Shown piece after piece: positions 17,000 through 25,110 of a stretch of 64,000 nt of DNA (positions are counted from its first letter, which is position 1; each line of letters opens with the position of its first letter). This DNA is from Mesorhizobium sp. B2-3-12 (GTDB lineage: Bacteria; Pseudomonadota; Alphaproteobacteria; Rhizobiales; Rhizobiaceae). The notes beneath the pieces were generated by a model. It was not told where the DNA came from. It ran no database searches and saw nothing but the letters and a program-made list of their open reading frames with translations. Location of the stretch: contig NZ_VFVR01000010.1 of the NCBI RefSeq assembly GCF_006442205.1, positions 62,001-126,000 of the forward strand, written 5' to 3'. Both the position numbers and the translations under genes were made by a program.

Positions 17000-18136
17000 A
17001 TGAGCGACATTCTCACCATCGCAGACCTCAAGGATCTCGCGCGCCGGCGCGTGCCCAAGATGTTCTTCGACTATGCCGATTCGGGCGCCTGGACCGAGAG
17101 CACCTACCGGGCGAACGAGGAAGACTTCCAGAAGATCAAGTTCCGCCAGCGTGTGCTGGTCGACATGAGCAACCGCTCGCTGGAATCGACCATGATCGGC
17201 GAGAAAGTGTCGATGCCGGTGGCGCTGGCGCCGACCGGCATGACCGGCATGCAGCATGCCGACGGCGAGATGCTGGCGGCGCGGGCGGCGGAGGAATTCG
17301 GCGTGCCGTTCACGCTCTCCACGATGAGCATCTGCTCGATCGAGGATGTCGCCTCGGTGACGAAGAAACCGTTCTGGTTCCAGCTCTACGTGCTGCGCGA
17401 CAAGGAGTTCGTGCTCGATTTGATCGACCGGGCGAAGGCGGCGAAGTGCTCGGCGCTGGTGCTCACCCTCGACCTGCAGATCCTTGGCCAGCGCCACAAG
17501 GACGTCCGCAACGGGCTGTCGGCGCCGCCCAAGATGACGCTGGCCAACATCATCGACCTGGCCAGCAAGCCGCGTTGGTGCCTGGGAATAGCCGGCACCA
17601 AGCGCCGCACCTTCCGCAACATCGTCGGCCACGCCAAGGGCGTTGGCGACGTCTCTTCGCTGTCGTCCTGGACGACGGAGCAGTTCGATCCGCAGCTGTC
17701 ATGGAAGGATGTCGCCTGGATCAAGGAACGCTGGGGCGGCAAGCTGATCCTGAAAGGCATCCTCGACAAGGAGGATGCGCTGATGGCCGCCAAGACCGGC
17801 GCCGACGCGATCATCGTTTCCAACCATGGCGGGCGCCAGCTCGACGGCGCGTCGTCCTCGATCATGGCGCTGGAAGAGATCGCGGACGCGGTCGGCGACA
17901 CAATAGAAGTGCATATGGACGGCGGCATCCGCTCCGGCCAGGACGTGTTGAAAGCGCTCTGCCTGGGCGCCAAGGGCACCTATATCGGCCGGCCATTTCT
18001 TTACGGCCTGGGCGCACTCGGCAAGGAAGGCGTTACCAAAGCGTTGGAAATCATCCGCAAGGAGATGGACATCACGCTGGCGCTGTGCGGAAAGCGTCTG
18101 GTCACCGACATGGGCAAGGACCAGCTCAGGCGCTAA
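17000..18136 (+). CDS. lldD: FMN-dependent L-lactate dehydrogenase / 2-hydroxyacid oxidase
   Basis: A 378-residue FMN TIM-barrel enzyme oxidising L-lactate (or a related 2-hydroxyacid) to the keto acid and feeding electrons to the respiratory chain. Typical residues are seen: Tyr24 in FFDYADSGA, APTGMTGM (FMN binding), Tyr130 in FQLYVLRD, and the catalytic base His276 in SNHGGRQLD, followed by DGGIRSGQDVLKAL and GRPFLYG. Length fits LldD. It sits directly downstream of the GntR regulator, in the order expected for a lactate-use pair. Confidence 0.93.
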   Translation: MSDILTIADLKDLARRRVPKMFFDYADSGAWTESTYRANEEDFQKIKFRQRVLVDMSNRSLESTMIGEKVSMPVALAPTGMTGMQHADGEMLAARAAEEFGVPFTLSTMSICSIEDVASVTKKPFWFQLYVLRDKEFVLDLIDRAKAAKCSALVLTLDLQILGQRHKDVRNGLSAPPKMTLANIIDLASKPRWCLGIAGTKRRTFRNIVGHAKGVGDVSSLSSWTTEQFDPQLSWKDVAWIKERWGGKLILKGILDKEDALMAAKTGADAIIVSNHGGRQLDGASSSIMALEEIADAVGDTIEVHMDGGIRSGQDVLKALCLGAKGTYIGRPFLYGLGALGKEGVTKALEIIRKEMDITLALCGKRLVTDMGKDQLRR

Positions 18137-18140
18137 ATCC

Positions 18141-18944
18141 GTGACATCTGACCATGGAGATATCCAGACGTTGGCGGAACCAGGCATCCATTTCCTCGAC
18201 GCATACGGGCCGGAAGGCGTGCGTCTCTACGCAATCGGCGACGTGCATGGCCGGCTCGACCTGCTGGCCGCCATGCACGGCCAGATCGCGGCCGAGATCG
18301 CCAGGGACCGTGTCGCGGACTGGCGCATCATCCATCTTGGCGATTATGTCGATCGCGGACCGGACTCCAAAGGCGTCATCGACTTCCTGATCGAGGCGCG
18401 TGAACGCGATGCGCGAAACCTGATGCTGGCCGGCAACCACGACATCGGCTTCCTCGACTTTCTCAAGACGCCCGACCCTGAAGGGCTCTTCATCCGTTAC
18501 GGCGGCATCCAGACCGCGCAATCCTATGGGGTGGCGATCAACAACGGCAGCGGCGTCTGGTTCGGCAAGGCCGAGTCAGCCATGCGCAAGGGACACCAGG
18601 CCCTGCTCGAGGCCGTGCCGCAAAGTCATGTCGACTTCCTGCGGTCGCTGCCGTTCTCGGTGACGTCGGGCGACTTCTTCTTCTGCCATGCCGGCATCAG
18701 GCCGGGCATTGAGCTGGAGAAGCAGAACCCGCAGGATCTGATCTGGATCCGTGACGTCTTCCACGATCACACAGGTCTCTTCCCGAAGATCGTGGTGCAC
18801 GGCCACACGCCGGTCCCCGAGGCTGAAGTGATGGCCAACCGCGTCAATGTCGACACGCTCGCCTGGCAATCAGGCATGCTCACCGCGCTCGTCGTGGACG
18901 GCGCGGACAAACGCATCCTGGAAATGTCGATAAAGGAGCCTTGA
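18141..18944 (+). CDS. Calcineurin-like metallophosphoesterase (Ser/Thr phosphatase type)
   Basis: A 267-residue cytosolic metallophosphatase. The motif set is complete: GDVHGR, GDYVDRGP, GNHD, a His in FCHAGIRPG and HGHTP, which together bind two metals. It resembles bacterial PrpA/PphA-type phosphatases and bis(5'-nucleosyl)-tetraphosphatases; the substrate cannot be decided. It starts with GTG 4 bases after the lldD stop, so it is likely co-transcribed with it. Confidence 0.88.
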   Translation: MTSDHGDIQTLAEPGIHFLDAYGPEGVRLYAIGDVHGRLDLLAAMHGQIAAEIARDRVADWRIIHLGDYVDRGPDSKGVIDFLIEARERDARNLMLAGNHDIGFLDFLKTPDPEGLFIRYGGIQTAQSYGVAINNGSGVWFGKAESAMRKGHQALLEAVPQSHVDFLRSLPFSVTSGDFFFCHAGIRPGIELEKQNPQDLIWIRDVFHDHTGLFPKIVVHGHTPVPEAEVMANRVNVDTLAWQSGMLTALVVDGADKRILEMSIKEP

Positions 18945-18977
18945 GCCCCCGGTCCGAGGACGCGAGGATACCCTGGC

Positions 18978-19118
18978 TCAGCGCAGGGAGGCGGTGACGC
19001 CGTAGCCGTCGACCGCATTGTGGTTGTTGGCGGCGTCGGCGGCATAGATACCCAGGCCGCAAAGCACGATTGCGGACAACATGGCAAAGGACAGAAGCGC
19101 TGCTTTCACGGACGTCAT
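18978..19118 (-). CDS. Small exported or membrane-anchored protein (46 aa)
   Basis: A 46-codon frame encoding MTSVKAALLSFAMLSAIVLC, then GLGIYAADAANNHNA and a short polar tail ending TASLR. It reads as a signal peptide or single membrane anchor with an alanine-type cleavage region (AADA|A). An in-frame ATG at 19139 would give 53 residues. It is convergent with the phosphatase gene. The clean signal-like N-terminus favours a real gene, but nothing about function can be seen. Confidence 0.5.
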   Translation of the reverse strand: MTSVKAALLSFAMLSAIVLCGLGIYAADAANNHNAVDGYGVTASLR

Positions 19119-19395
19119 CTCTTGTTGAGCTCTCTGCATCTGTGCACCAGGCGGTTACCAATGCGTTGAAATGGATAATTCGCTTCAAAGTTTCGAAGAT
19201 TTCGCGCTTCTAGGCGCGTTCTGTATCGGCGGTGTGTCGCACGGGTCACACAAAAGGTTCACCGCGGTTGCACAGCCGATGCAGGGCGCGCGCCTTCTAG
19301 GATAGCGGGCGGACACAAGCCAAGGATGAAAGGGGTTTTCCCGGACGGATTCTTGGCCGCGTGCCAATTATGCCACGCAGAGCATCAACGGACGC

Positions 19396-20094
19396 TTAGA
19401 TCGTCGCTACCCAGGCACGGGCAATGGCAAGGCCAGCAGCATCGGCGTCGGGTCCGTTGCGGGCCATTTCGCCGTCCAGCTTGCCAGCCCAGTCGGGATG
19501 GCGCGCGGCAATGGTGGGCGCGAAGGAGGAACTCCAGTCCTGCACCATCGGCCGGTCGGCTTCGAAATGGAACTGGAAACCGTAGACGGCGCGGCCGACG
19601 CGAAACGCCTGGTTTTCGGCGATGTCGTTGCCGGCGAGCCGCACGGCGTCTTCCGGCAGTTCGAACGTGTCGTCGTGCCACTGGAAGATCGGGAACTTTT
19701 CCGGCAGCTCGGCCATCACCGGGTCGGCCTTGGCATCCGGCGTCAGCGACACGCCGCGCCAGCCGAACTCATTGGCGCCGCCGATGCGGTTCTCGCCGCC
19801 AAAGGCGCGGGCGACGAGCTGGCTGCCGAGGCAGATGCCGAGCACGGCGCGGTCCTTGCCGGCAAAATCGCGGGTCAGTTCGAGCAGCGCCGGAAAATAG
19901 GGACATTCATCGTCGGCCAGCGCATTCTGGCCGCCGCCGAGAACCACCATGGCATCATGGCCGGCCGCGTCCCGCGGCAGCGGATCGCCCTTGTAGGGCA
20001 GGCGTATATCGAGGTCGGCACCGGCTTCCGCCAGTGCCGCGCCGACCTGGCCGAGCCCGGTATTGTCGTAGTTCTGGACCACCAGCACCCGCAT
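19396..20094 (-). CDS. Class I glutamine amidotransferase-like protein (GMP synthase-like)
   Basis: A 232-residue type 1 glutamine amidotransferase domain. The nucleophile Cys is in GICLGSQLVARAFGG, and the catalytic His is probably in YGFQFHFEA. VVLGGGQNALAD and FQWHDDTFELP are common in stand-alone GuaA-like proteins and gamma-glutamyl hydrolases. No partner synthetase lies beside it, so the substrate is unknown. MRVLVVQNYD at 20094 is the natural start; the frame extends to 20139 without similarity. The 277 bases between it and the small gene at 18978-19118 hold nothing I can support. Confidence 0.87.
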   Translation of the reverse strand: MRVLVVQNYDNTGLGQVGAALAEAGADLDIRLPYKGDPLPRDAAGHDAMVVLGGGQNALADDECPYFPALLELTRDFAGKDRAVLGICLGSQLVARAFGGENRIGGANEFGWRGVSLTPDAKADPVMAELPEKFPIFQWHDDTFELPEDAVRLAGNDIAENQAFRVGRAVYGFQFHFEADRPMVQDWSSSFAPTIAARHPDWAGKLDGEMARNGPDADAAGLAIARAWVATI

Positions 20095-20181
20095 GGAAAA
20101 ACGCTGCTGACATGAAAACGATGCGACAAGCGATATCATGGCGCCAGCATTTCAGCCAAGATGCGTGCCCAGGAGAAAACT

Positions 20182-20829
20182 ATGCCACTGCGGAACCGGG
20201 TCGATCCGTTCGGCGCCATTCACGCCGTGCCGGAACGCGGCCTGTTCACCGGAAATCGCGGCATCATCCACGACCCGGCAACGAAGACGCTCCTGAGAAA
20301 GCGCTGGGCGCTCCAGGCCTGGATCATCTGCGTGTGTCAATTCCGCGACGTGCGGCGCGAGCCGATGGGCCGCAACCGGCCCGGTGGCAAGGCCGGCTGG
20401 ACCGAACTGTTCTTCCTCGACGAGGTGACGGCGCTCGCCGCCGGGCACCGGCCCTGCTTCTTTTGCCAGCGCGAACGGGCCAGGGATTTTGTCGGCCGTT
20501 TCGGCGAAGCCTTCGGCATTGCCGAGCCGCGCGCCCCGCACGTCGACAAGCGGTTGCACAAGGAGCGGCTGGCTTCCGGCGGCAGACGGCCCGCCATCGC
20601 AGCGGATGCGCTTGCCCGCCTGCCGGACGGCGCGATGATCGCGGATGGCGGCAGCGCTTATGCCTGGCGCCACGGCAAGATGTTGCCGTGGGCTTTTGCC
20701 GGATACGGCCCGCCGACCAGCCTTGATCGGTTCGAGGCCAAGTCGCTTGTGCTGCTGACCCCGGAAACGACCCTTGCCGTCCTGCGTCACGGCTTTCAAC
20801 CCATGTGGCATCCTTCGGCCGAGGCTTGA
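20182..20829 (+). CDS. Conserved hypothetical protein
   Basis: A 215-residue protein starting MPLRNRVDPFGAIHAVPERG. AGGAG lies about 9 bases upstream of 20182, which decides this start over one at 20161. It has GLFTGNRGIIHD, AGWTELFFLDEVTALAAGHRPCFFCQRERA (a CxxC pair) and PDGAMIADGGSAYAWRHGKMLPW. I recall similar uncharacterised proteins across rhizobia. The CxxC could bind a metal or be redox active, but no other ligand set is obvious. Confidence 0.7.
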   Translation: MPLRNRVDPFGAIHAVPERGLFTGNRGIIHDPATKTLLRKRWALQAWIICVCQFRDVRREPMGRNRPGGKAGWTELFFLDEVTALAAGHRPCFFCQRERARDFVGRFGEAFGIAEPRAPHVDKRLHKERLASGGRRPAIAADALARLPDGAMIADGGSAYAWRHGKMLPWAFAGYGPPTSLDRFEAKSLVLLTPETTLAVLRHGFQPMWHPSAEA

Positions 20830-20860
20830 CGGCGGCGGCCGGCTCGCCCATTCCTCGGCC

Positions 20861-21595
20861 ATGCGCGCCAACTACAAGATGCAACGCCTGTTCGTGCCCG
20901 ACGACCTCGGACCAGACATCGAGTTCGAGCCCGGCCAGCAGCAGAGCCATTATCTCCTGCATGTGCTGCGGCTCGCCGAAGGCGCCGAGGTCCTTGTCTT
21001 CAATGGTCGCGACGGCGAGTGGTCGGCGGCCATATCAGCGAAGTCAAAGCGGTCGGTGCGGCTGAAGGTTCTGGCGCCGCAAAGACCGCAGCCGCCTTTG
21101 CCCGACCTCATCTACTGCTTCGCGCCCCTGAAGCAGGGCCGGCTCGATTATCTCGTGCAGAAGGCGGTCGAGATGGGCGCCGGCGTCCTGCAGCCGGTCA
21201 TCACCCAGCATACACAGGTAGCGAAGCCGTCCATCGAGCGCCTGCGCGCCAATGTCGTCGAGGCCGCCGAGCAGTGCGGCATCCTGGCGGTGCCGGAAGT
21301 GCGCGAGGCGGAAAAGTTCGAACGCCTGCTGACCGGCTGGGACAAGGAGAGGCGGCTGATCTTCTGCGACGAGGATGCCTCGACCAACAATCCGTTGCCA
21401 GCCTTGCAGGCGGTAGAGGGAAAGAGGCTCGCCTTGCTGGTCGGGCCCGAGGGCGGCTTTTCCGACGAGGAGCGGATGATGCTGCGGGCGCTCCCCTTCG
21501 TGAGCGCCATTCCGCTCGGGCCGCGTATCCTGCGTGCCGACACGGCGGCCGTGGCAGCGCTCGCGGTGATGCAGGCAACAATTGGCGACTGGTAG
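20861..21595 (+). CDS. rsmE: 16S rRNA (uracil-1498-N3)-methyltransferase RsmE
   Basis: A 244-residue SPOUT-family methyltransferase that methylates U1498 of 16S rRNA. It has an N-terminal PUA-like part (HYLLHVLRLAEGAEVLVFNGRDGEW) and the trefoil-knot SAM site LLVGPEGGFSDEE...LGPRILRADTAAVAAL. AVEMGAGVLQPVITQHTQ is also typical. The start at MRANYKMQRLF fits family length; upstream residues do not. The gene overlaps nothing and precedes gshA, a neighbour seen in other Rhizobiales. Confidence 0.95.
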   Translation: MRANYKMQRLFVPDDLGPDIEFEPGQQQSHYLLHVLRLAEGAEVLVFNGRDGEWSAAISAKSKRSVRLKVLAPQRPQPPLPDLIYCFAPLKQGRLDYLVQKAVEMGAGVLQPVITQHTQVAKPSIERLRANVVEAAEQCGILAVPEVREAEKFERLLTGWDKERRLIFCDEDASTNNPLPALQAVEGKRLALLVGPEGGFSDEERMMLRALPFVSAIPLGPRILRADTAAVAALAVMQATIGDW

Positions 21596-21712
21596 CGAAG
21601 AAGCCGTTCAATTCCTCTTGACCTCTGGCTCAGGATTTTTCGCTTGATCGTCTCCTGACATTTCGTCCATTTAGCGCCGGCGGTGGTCCAACCGCCTTTG
21701 AGGGCTTGAAAA

Positions 21713-23086
21713 ATGGCGCGCGATACAACCGATTTCCGGCCCATCGAAGGCGTAGACGAACTCGTCGAGCACCTGGCCGAGGGCAACAAGCCGCGCGAAA
21801 AATGGCGGATCGGCACCGAGCACGAGAAGTTTCCGTTCTATGTCGATGGCAACGCGCCGGTGCCTTACGGCGGCGAGCGGGGCATCCGCGCCATCCTCGA
21901 AGGCATGCAGAACAAGCTCGGCTGGGATCCCATCATCGACGACGGCCGCATCATCGGCCTGGTCGAGCCAACCGGCCAGGGCGCGATCTCGCTGGAGCCC
22001 GGCGGCCAGTTCGAGCTTTCCGGCGCGCCGCTGGAAACGATCCACCAGACCTGCCGCGAGGGCAATGCCCATCTGGCGCAGGTGCGCGAGATCGCCGAGC
22101 CGATGGGCATCCGCTTCCTCGGCCTCGGCGGCAGCCCGAAATGGTCGCTGGCCGAGACGCCGAAAATGCCGAAGTCGCGCTATGAGATCATGACGCGCTA
22201 CATGCCCAAGGTCGGCACCAAGGGTCTCGACATGATGTACCGCACCTGTACGATCCAGGTGAATCTCGACTTCGAGAGCGAGGCCGACATGCGCCGCAAG
22301 ATGCAGGTGTCGCTGAAGCTGCAGCCGCTGTCGACGGCGCTGTTCGCCAACTCGCCTTTCACCGACAGCCGGCCAAACGGGCTGCAGAGCTGGCGCGGCG
22401 ACATCTGGCGCGACACTGACAACCAGCGCTCGGGCCTGCTCGAATTCTGCTTTTCGCCCGATTTCGGTTTCGCCGACTATGTCGAATGGGCACTCGACGT
22501 GCCGATGTATTTCGTCATTCGCGACGGCCACTATCACGACATGACGCATGTCACCTTCCGCCAGTTCATGGCCGGGGCCGCGCGCAATGAAGTGCCGGAC
22601 GGGCTGCCGACGATGGGCGACTGGGCGAACCATCTGTCGACTTTGTTCCCTGACGTGCGGCTGAAGCGTTTCCTGGAAATGCGCGGCGCCGACGGTGGGC
22701 CCTGGCGGCGCATCTGCGCGCTGCCAGCCTTCTGGGTTGGATTGCTCTATGACGAGGCGGCGCTCGACGCGGCCGAGGCGCTGACCTCGAGCTGGACCTA
22801 TGAAGAAACGCTGGCGATGCGTAATGCCGTGCCTGAGCTCGGAATTTCCGCGCCCTTCCGCAACACCACGCTGCGCGAGGTCGCCCGCGACGTCATGGCC
22901 ATTTCGCGCACCGGCTTGAAGAACCGCGGCAAGAAGAACCGCGACGGCTACGACGAAACCTCGTTCCTGAACACTTTGGACGAAGTGGTTGCGCGCGGCA
23001 CGACCAGCGCCGAGGAGATGCTGTCGGCCTACCACACGCGCTGGGGCGGTTCGATCGAGCCGGTGTTCATGGAATACGCCTATTAA
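21713..23086 (+). CDS. gshA: Glutamate-cysteine ligase, proteobacterial/plant type
   Basis: A 457-residue first enzyme of glutathione synthesis (GCS2 family, class 3, as in alphaproteobacteria and plants). WRIGTEHEKFPF, IIGLVEPTGQGAISLEPGGQFELSGAP and MMYRTCTIQVNLDFESE are family signatures of the glutamate/ATP site. Full length. It lies 117 bases after rsmE. Confidence 0.95.
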   Translation: MARDTTDFRPIEGVDELVEHLAEGNKPREKWRIGTEHEKFPFYVDGNAPVPYGGERGIRAILEGMQNKLGWDPIIDDGRIIGLVEPTGQGAISLEPGGQFELSGAPLETIHQTCREGNAHLAQVREIAEPMGIRFLGLGGSPKWSLAETPKMPKSRYEIMTRYMPKVGTKGLDMMYRTCTIQVNLDFESEADMRRKMQVSLKLQPLSTALFANSPFTDSRPNGLQSWRGDIWRDTDNQRSGLLEFCFSPDFGFADYVEWALDVPMYFVIRDGHYHDMTHVTFRQFMAGAARNEVPDGLPTMGDWANHLSTLFPDVRLKRFLEMRGADGGPWRRICALPAFWVGLLYDEAALDAAEALTSSWTYEETLAMRNAVPELGISAPFRNTTLREVARDVMAISRTGLKNRGKKNRDGYDETSFLNTLDEVVARGTTSAEEMLSAYHTRWGGSIEPVFMEYAY

Positions 23087-23174
23087 CCCCGCGCACCAGG
23101 AGCGGCAAAAGCCGCTTCAATCGGGCGTTGAAACGAATTAGGCTCGCTTCGAGGATTTCCCGGAGGAGAAGCCG

Positions 23175-24209
23175 ATGCCCACCTTGTTCGACATGCTGAC
23201 GCAGGCCCAGAACGGCAACGGCATGCAGGCGCTTGCCCAGCAATACGGGCTTTCGCTGCAGCAGACGCAGGCGGCGGTCGCGGCCCTGCTGCCTGCCTTT
23301 TCACAAGGATTGCAACGCAACACCGCCGATCCCTACGGGCTCGGCGCCTTCATGACGGCGATGGCGAGCGGCCAGCACGCCAAATATTTCGAGGACGCGA
23401 CGCGCGCCTTCTCCCCGCAAGGCGTCGATGAGGGCAACGGCATTCTGGGCCACCTGTTCGGTTCGAAGGATCTGTCGCGCGCCGTGGCCAGCCAGGCGGC
23501 CCAGGCGAGCGGCGTCAGCCAGCAGGTGCTGCAGCAGATGCTGCCCGCGATCGCCTCGATGGTCATGGGCGGCCTGTCCAAGCAGACGACAAACCAGTTG
23601 ACAGGGGGCCAGATGCAGGCCTTCGGCGGCGGCAACAATCCACTGGGCGAGATCATCGAGCAGATGATGCGGCAAAGCGGCATGCAGGCGCCGGCGCCGC
23701 AACAGCGCCAGGCACCGCCGCCTCAGAACCCCATGGACAACCCGCTCGGCAAGGTCTTGCAGGACATGTTCGGCGGCGGCTCACCGCAACCACAAAGCCA
23801 GCCGCGACCGGCACCAAATCCCTATGGCGACAATCCGCTCGGCAAGGTGCTGCAGGACATGTTCGGCGGCGGCGCGCCGCAGCAGCCACAAAGCCGACCC
23901 CAGCCCCAGCAGACACAGAGCCCCTACGGCGACAACCCGCTGGGGAAAATCTTCGAGGAGATGCTGCGGCAAGGCGGCGGAGGCGGCTTCGGGATGCCGG
24001 GCGGGCCGCCGGCACCGCAACCTCAAGCGCCGCAGCCGCAGCCGCGCCAGGCGCCACAGCCGCAGGCCAATCCGAGCGGCCGGCCAAGGAACCCGTTCGA
24101 CGACATTTTCGGCAAGATGTTCGAGACCGGCGCCCAACAGCGCGACGACTACCAGAAGGGCGTGGAAACGATCTTCGACCAGTTCAAGCGGGACATGGAC
24201 CGGCGATAG
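23175..24209 (+). CDS. DUF937 protein with repeated NPLG motifs
   Basis: A 344-residue protein. Residues ~1-150 match the alpha-helical DUF937 pattern (YGLSLQQTQAAVAALLPAF, FGSKDLSRAVASQAAQASGVS). The rest is Pro/Gln-rich linker carrying five short copies of NP-[LF]-x-x-[IV]-[LFI]-x-x-M starting at residues 155, 189, 220, 254 and 306. Two copies are identical (NPLGKVLQDMFGGG). The tail KGVETIFDQFKRDMDRR is helical. No signal peptide. The pattern suggests repeated amphipathic binding motifs on a flexible tether; function unknown. Confidence 0.75.
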   Translation: MPTLFDMLTQAQNGNGMQALAQQYGLSLQQTQAAVAALLPAFSQGLQRNTADPYGLGAFMTAMASGQHAKYFEDATRAFSPQGVDEGNGILGHLFGSKDLSRAVASQAAQASGVSQQVLQQMLPAIASMVMGGLSKQTTNQLTGGQMQAFGGGNNPLGEIIEQMMRQSGMQAPAPQQRQAPPPQNPMDNPLGKVLQDMFGGGSPQPQSQPRPAPNPYGDNPLGKVLQDMFGGGAPQQPQSRPQPQQTQSPYGDNPLGKIFEEMLRQGGGGGFGMPGGPPAPQPQAPQPQPRQAPQPQANPSGRPRNPFDDIFGKMFETGAQQRDDYQKGVETIFDQFKRDMDRR

Positions 24210-24274
24210 CAGTTCAAGCGTCCGAGCCACCGCGCCTTTCAACCTGGTAACATTCATCGACGAGGCAAAGAGAC

Positions 24275-24499
24275 ATGACGGCCAGACTTGAATATCCGGT
24301 CATCATCGCGCCGCTTGCGATGGAGGACGGAGGTGGGTTTTCCGCCCTTGTACCGGACCTTCCCGGTTGCTTGAGCGACGGTGAAACTCCCGAAGAAGCC
24401 ATCGCAAACGTTCAAGACGCCATTGCATCCTGGATAGAAGCTGCGCACGAACTCGGCAGATCGATACCAAGGCCGTCGCGCAAGTTGGCTTTTGCCTAA
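24275..24499 (+). CDS. HicB-like antitoxin, orphan
   Basis: A 74-residue protein with the HicB RNase-H-like fold signature: YPVIIAPLAMEDGGGFSALVPDLPGCLSDGETPEEAIANVQDAI. HicB normally neutralises the mRNA interferase HicA encoded just beside it. The 65 bases upstream and the ~140 downstream hold no HicA-sized frame, so this copy is solitary. The C-terminal DNA-binding part of longer HicB proteins is also missing. Confidence 0.82.
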   Translation: MTARLEYPVIIAPLAMEDGGGFSALVPDLPGCLSDGETPEEAIANVQDAIASWIEAAHELGRSIPRPSRKLAFA

Positions 24500-24503
24500 C
24501 CAC

Positions 24504-24536
24504 AAAAGAAAAGCCCGGTCCTTGGGAGGACCGGGC
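24504..24536 (-). terminator. Terminator downstream of the DUF1127 gene
   Basis: A perfect 10-bp stem (gcccggtcct / aggaccgggc, loop TGGG) at 24513-24536. Read on the minus strand it is followed by TTTTCTTTTG. It lies ~105 bases past the DUF1127 stop (24641). On the plus strand there is no U-run, though the hairpin may also stop HicB transcripts. Confidence 0.85.
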
Positions 24537-24640
24537 AGCGTGCAGGCTGGCCGGCGGGGAACCGGCAGGGAGTGGGAGCCTGCATGAACCTTGGTCGCGC
24601 TGAACCGCAGAAAGGTTCAACAGGACCGAAAACGAGCCAA

Positions 24641-24931
24641 TCAGGCGACCTTGCGGGCTATGTCCTCGATCGTTTCGACGCGGTCGCTGGCGATCTTACG
24701 CAGGATTGCCGTCGGATCGCGGCCGAACGGCACGTCGATGGCAACATGCAGGTCGGCGCGCGTCAGGCCGATATCGGCAAGCTCGGCATCCGACATCTCG
24801 CCCAGGCGGTAGAAAGCACGGCGGTTTTTCCAGGCGCGGTAGATGTTGAAGGCGGCGTTGACCACGCGCGTCGCAACGGCCGGACGCGAGGTGATGCGCG
24901 AGGTCTCGGTGGCGAAATCGATCGTGGTCAT
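24641..24931 (-). CDS. DUF1127 domain protein
   Basis: A 96-residue protein with the DUF1127 signature in its middle: RAWKNRRAFYRLGEMSDAELADIGLTRADL. Small DUF1127 proteins in alphaproteobacteria affect RNA turnover and phosphate or carbon responses; in Brucella and Agrobacterium several are activated by the LysR regulator VtlR. Here it is divergent from an LsrB/VtlR-type gene (25111). GGAGAG upstream supports the ATG at 24931. The extra residues after the domain (HVAIDVPFGRDPTAILRKIASDR region) make it longer than the ~47-residue forms. Confidence 0.88.
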   Translation of the reverse strand: MTTIDFATETSRITSRPAVATRVVNAAFNIYRAWKNRRAFYRLGEMSDAELADIGLTRADLHVAIDVPFGRDPTAILRKIASDRVETIEDIARKVA

Positions 24932-25110
24932 GTCAGTCTCTCCTTCGGAGTCGAGCGGACGAAACCAGGCAATCGGCGCCCGGGAGAAGCGCCGTTCCGG
25001 TCTCAATACACATGCCTTCATGTGGACAATGCCAATTTGCCATCGCCGGATTGATTAATCCAACGAATGTTTTTAATCTTTGGCATCAACACTAGTGATG
25101 GATCACGCCG

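Noticed and set aside
16654..18144. 496-codon plus-strand frame across the GntR/lldD junction
   Set aside because: It is an alternate frame of two well-supported genes.
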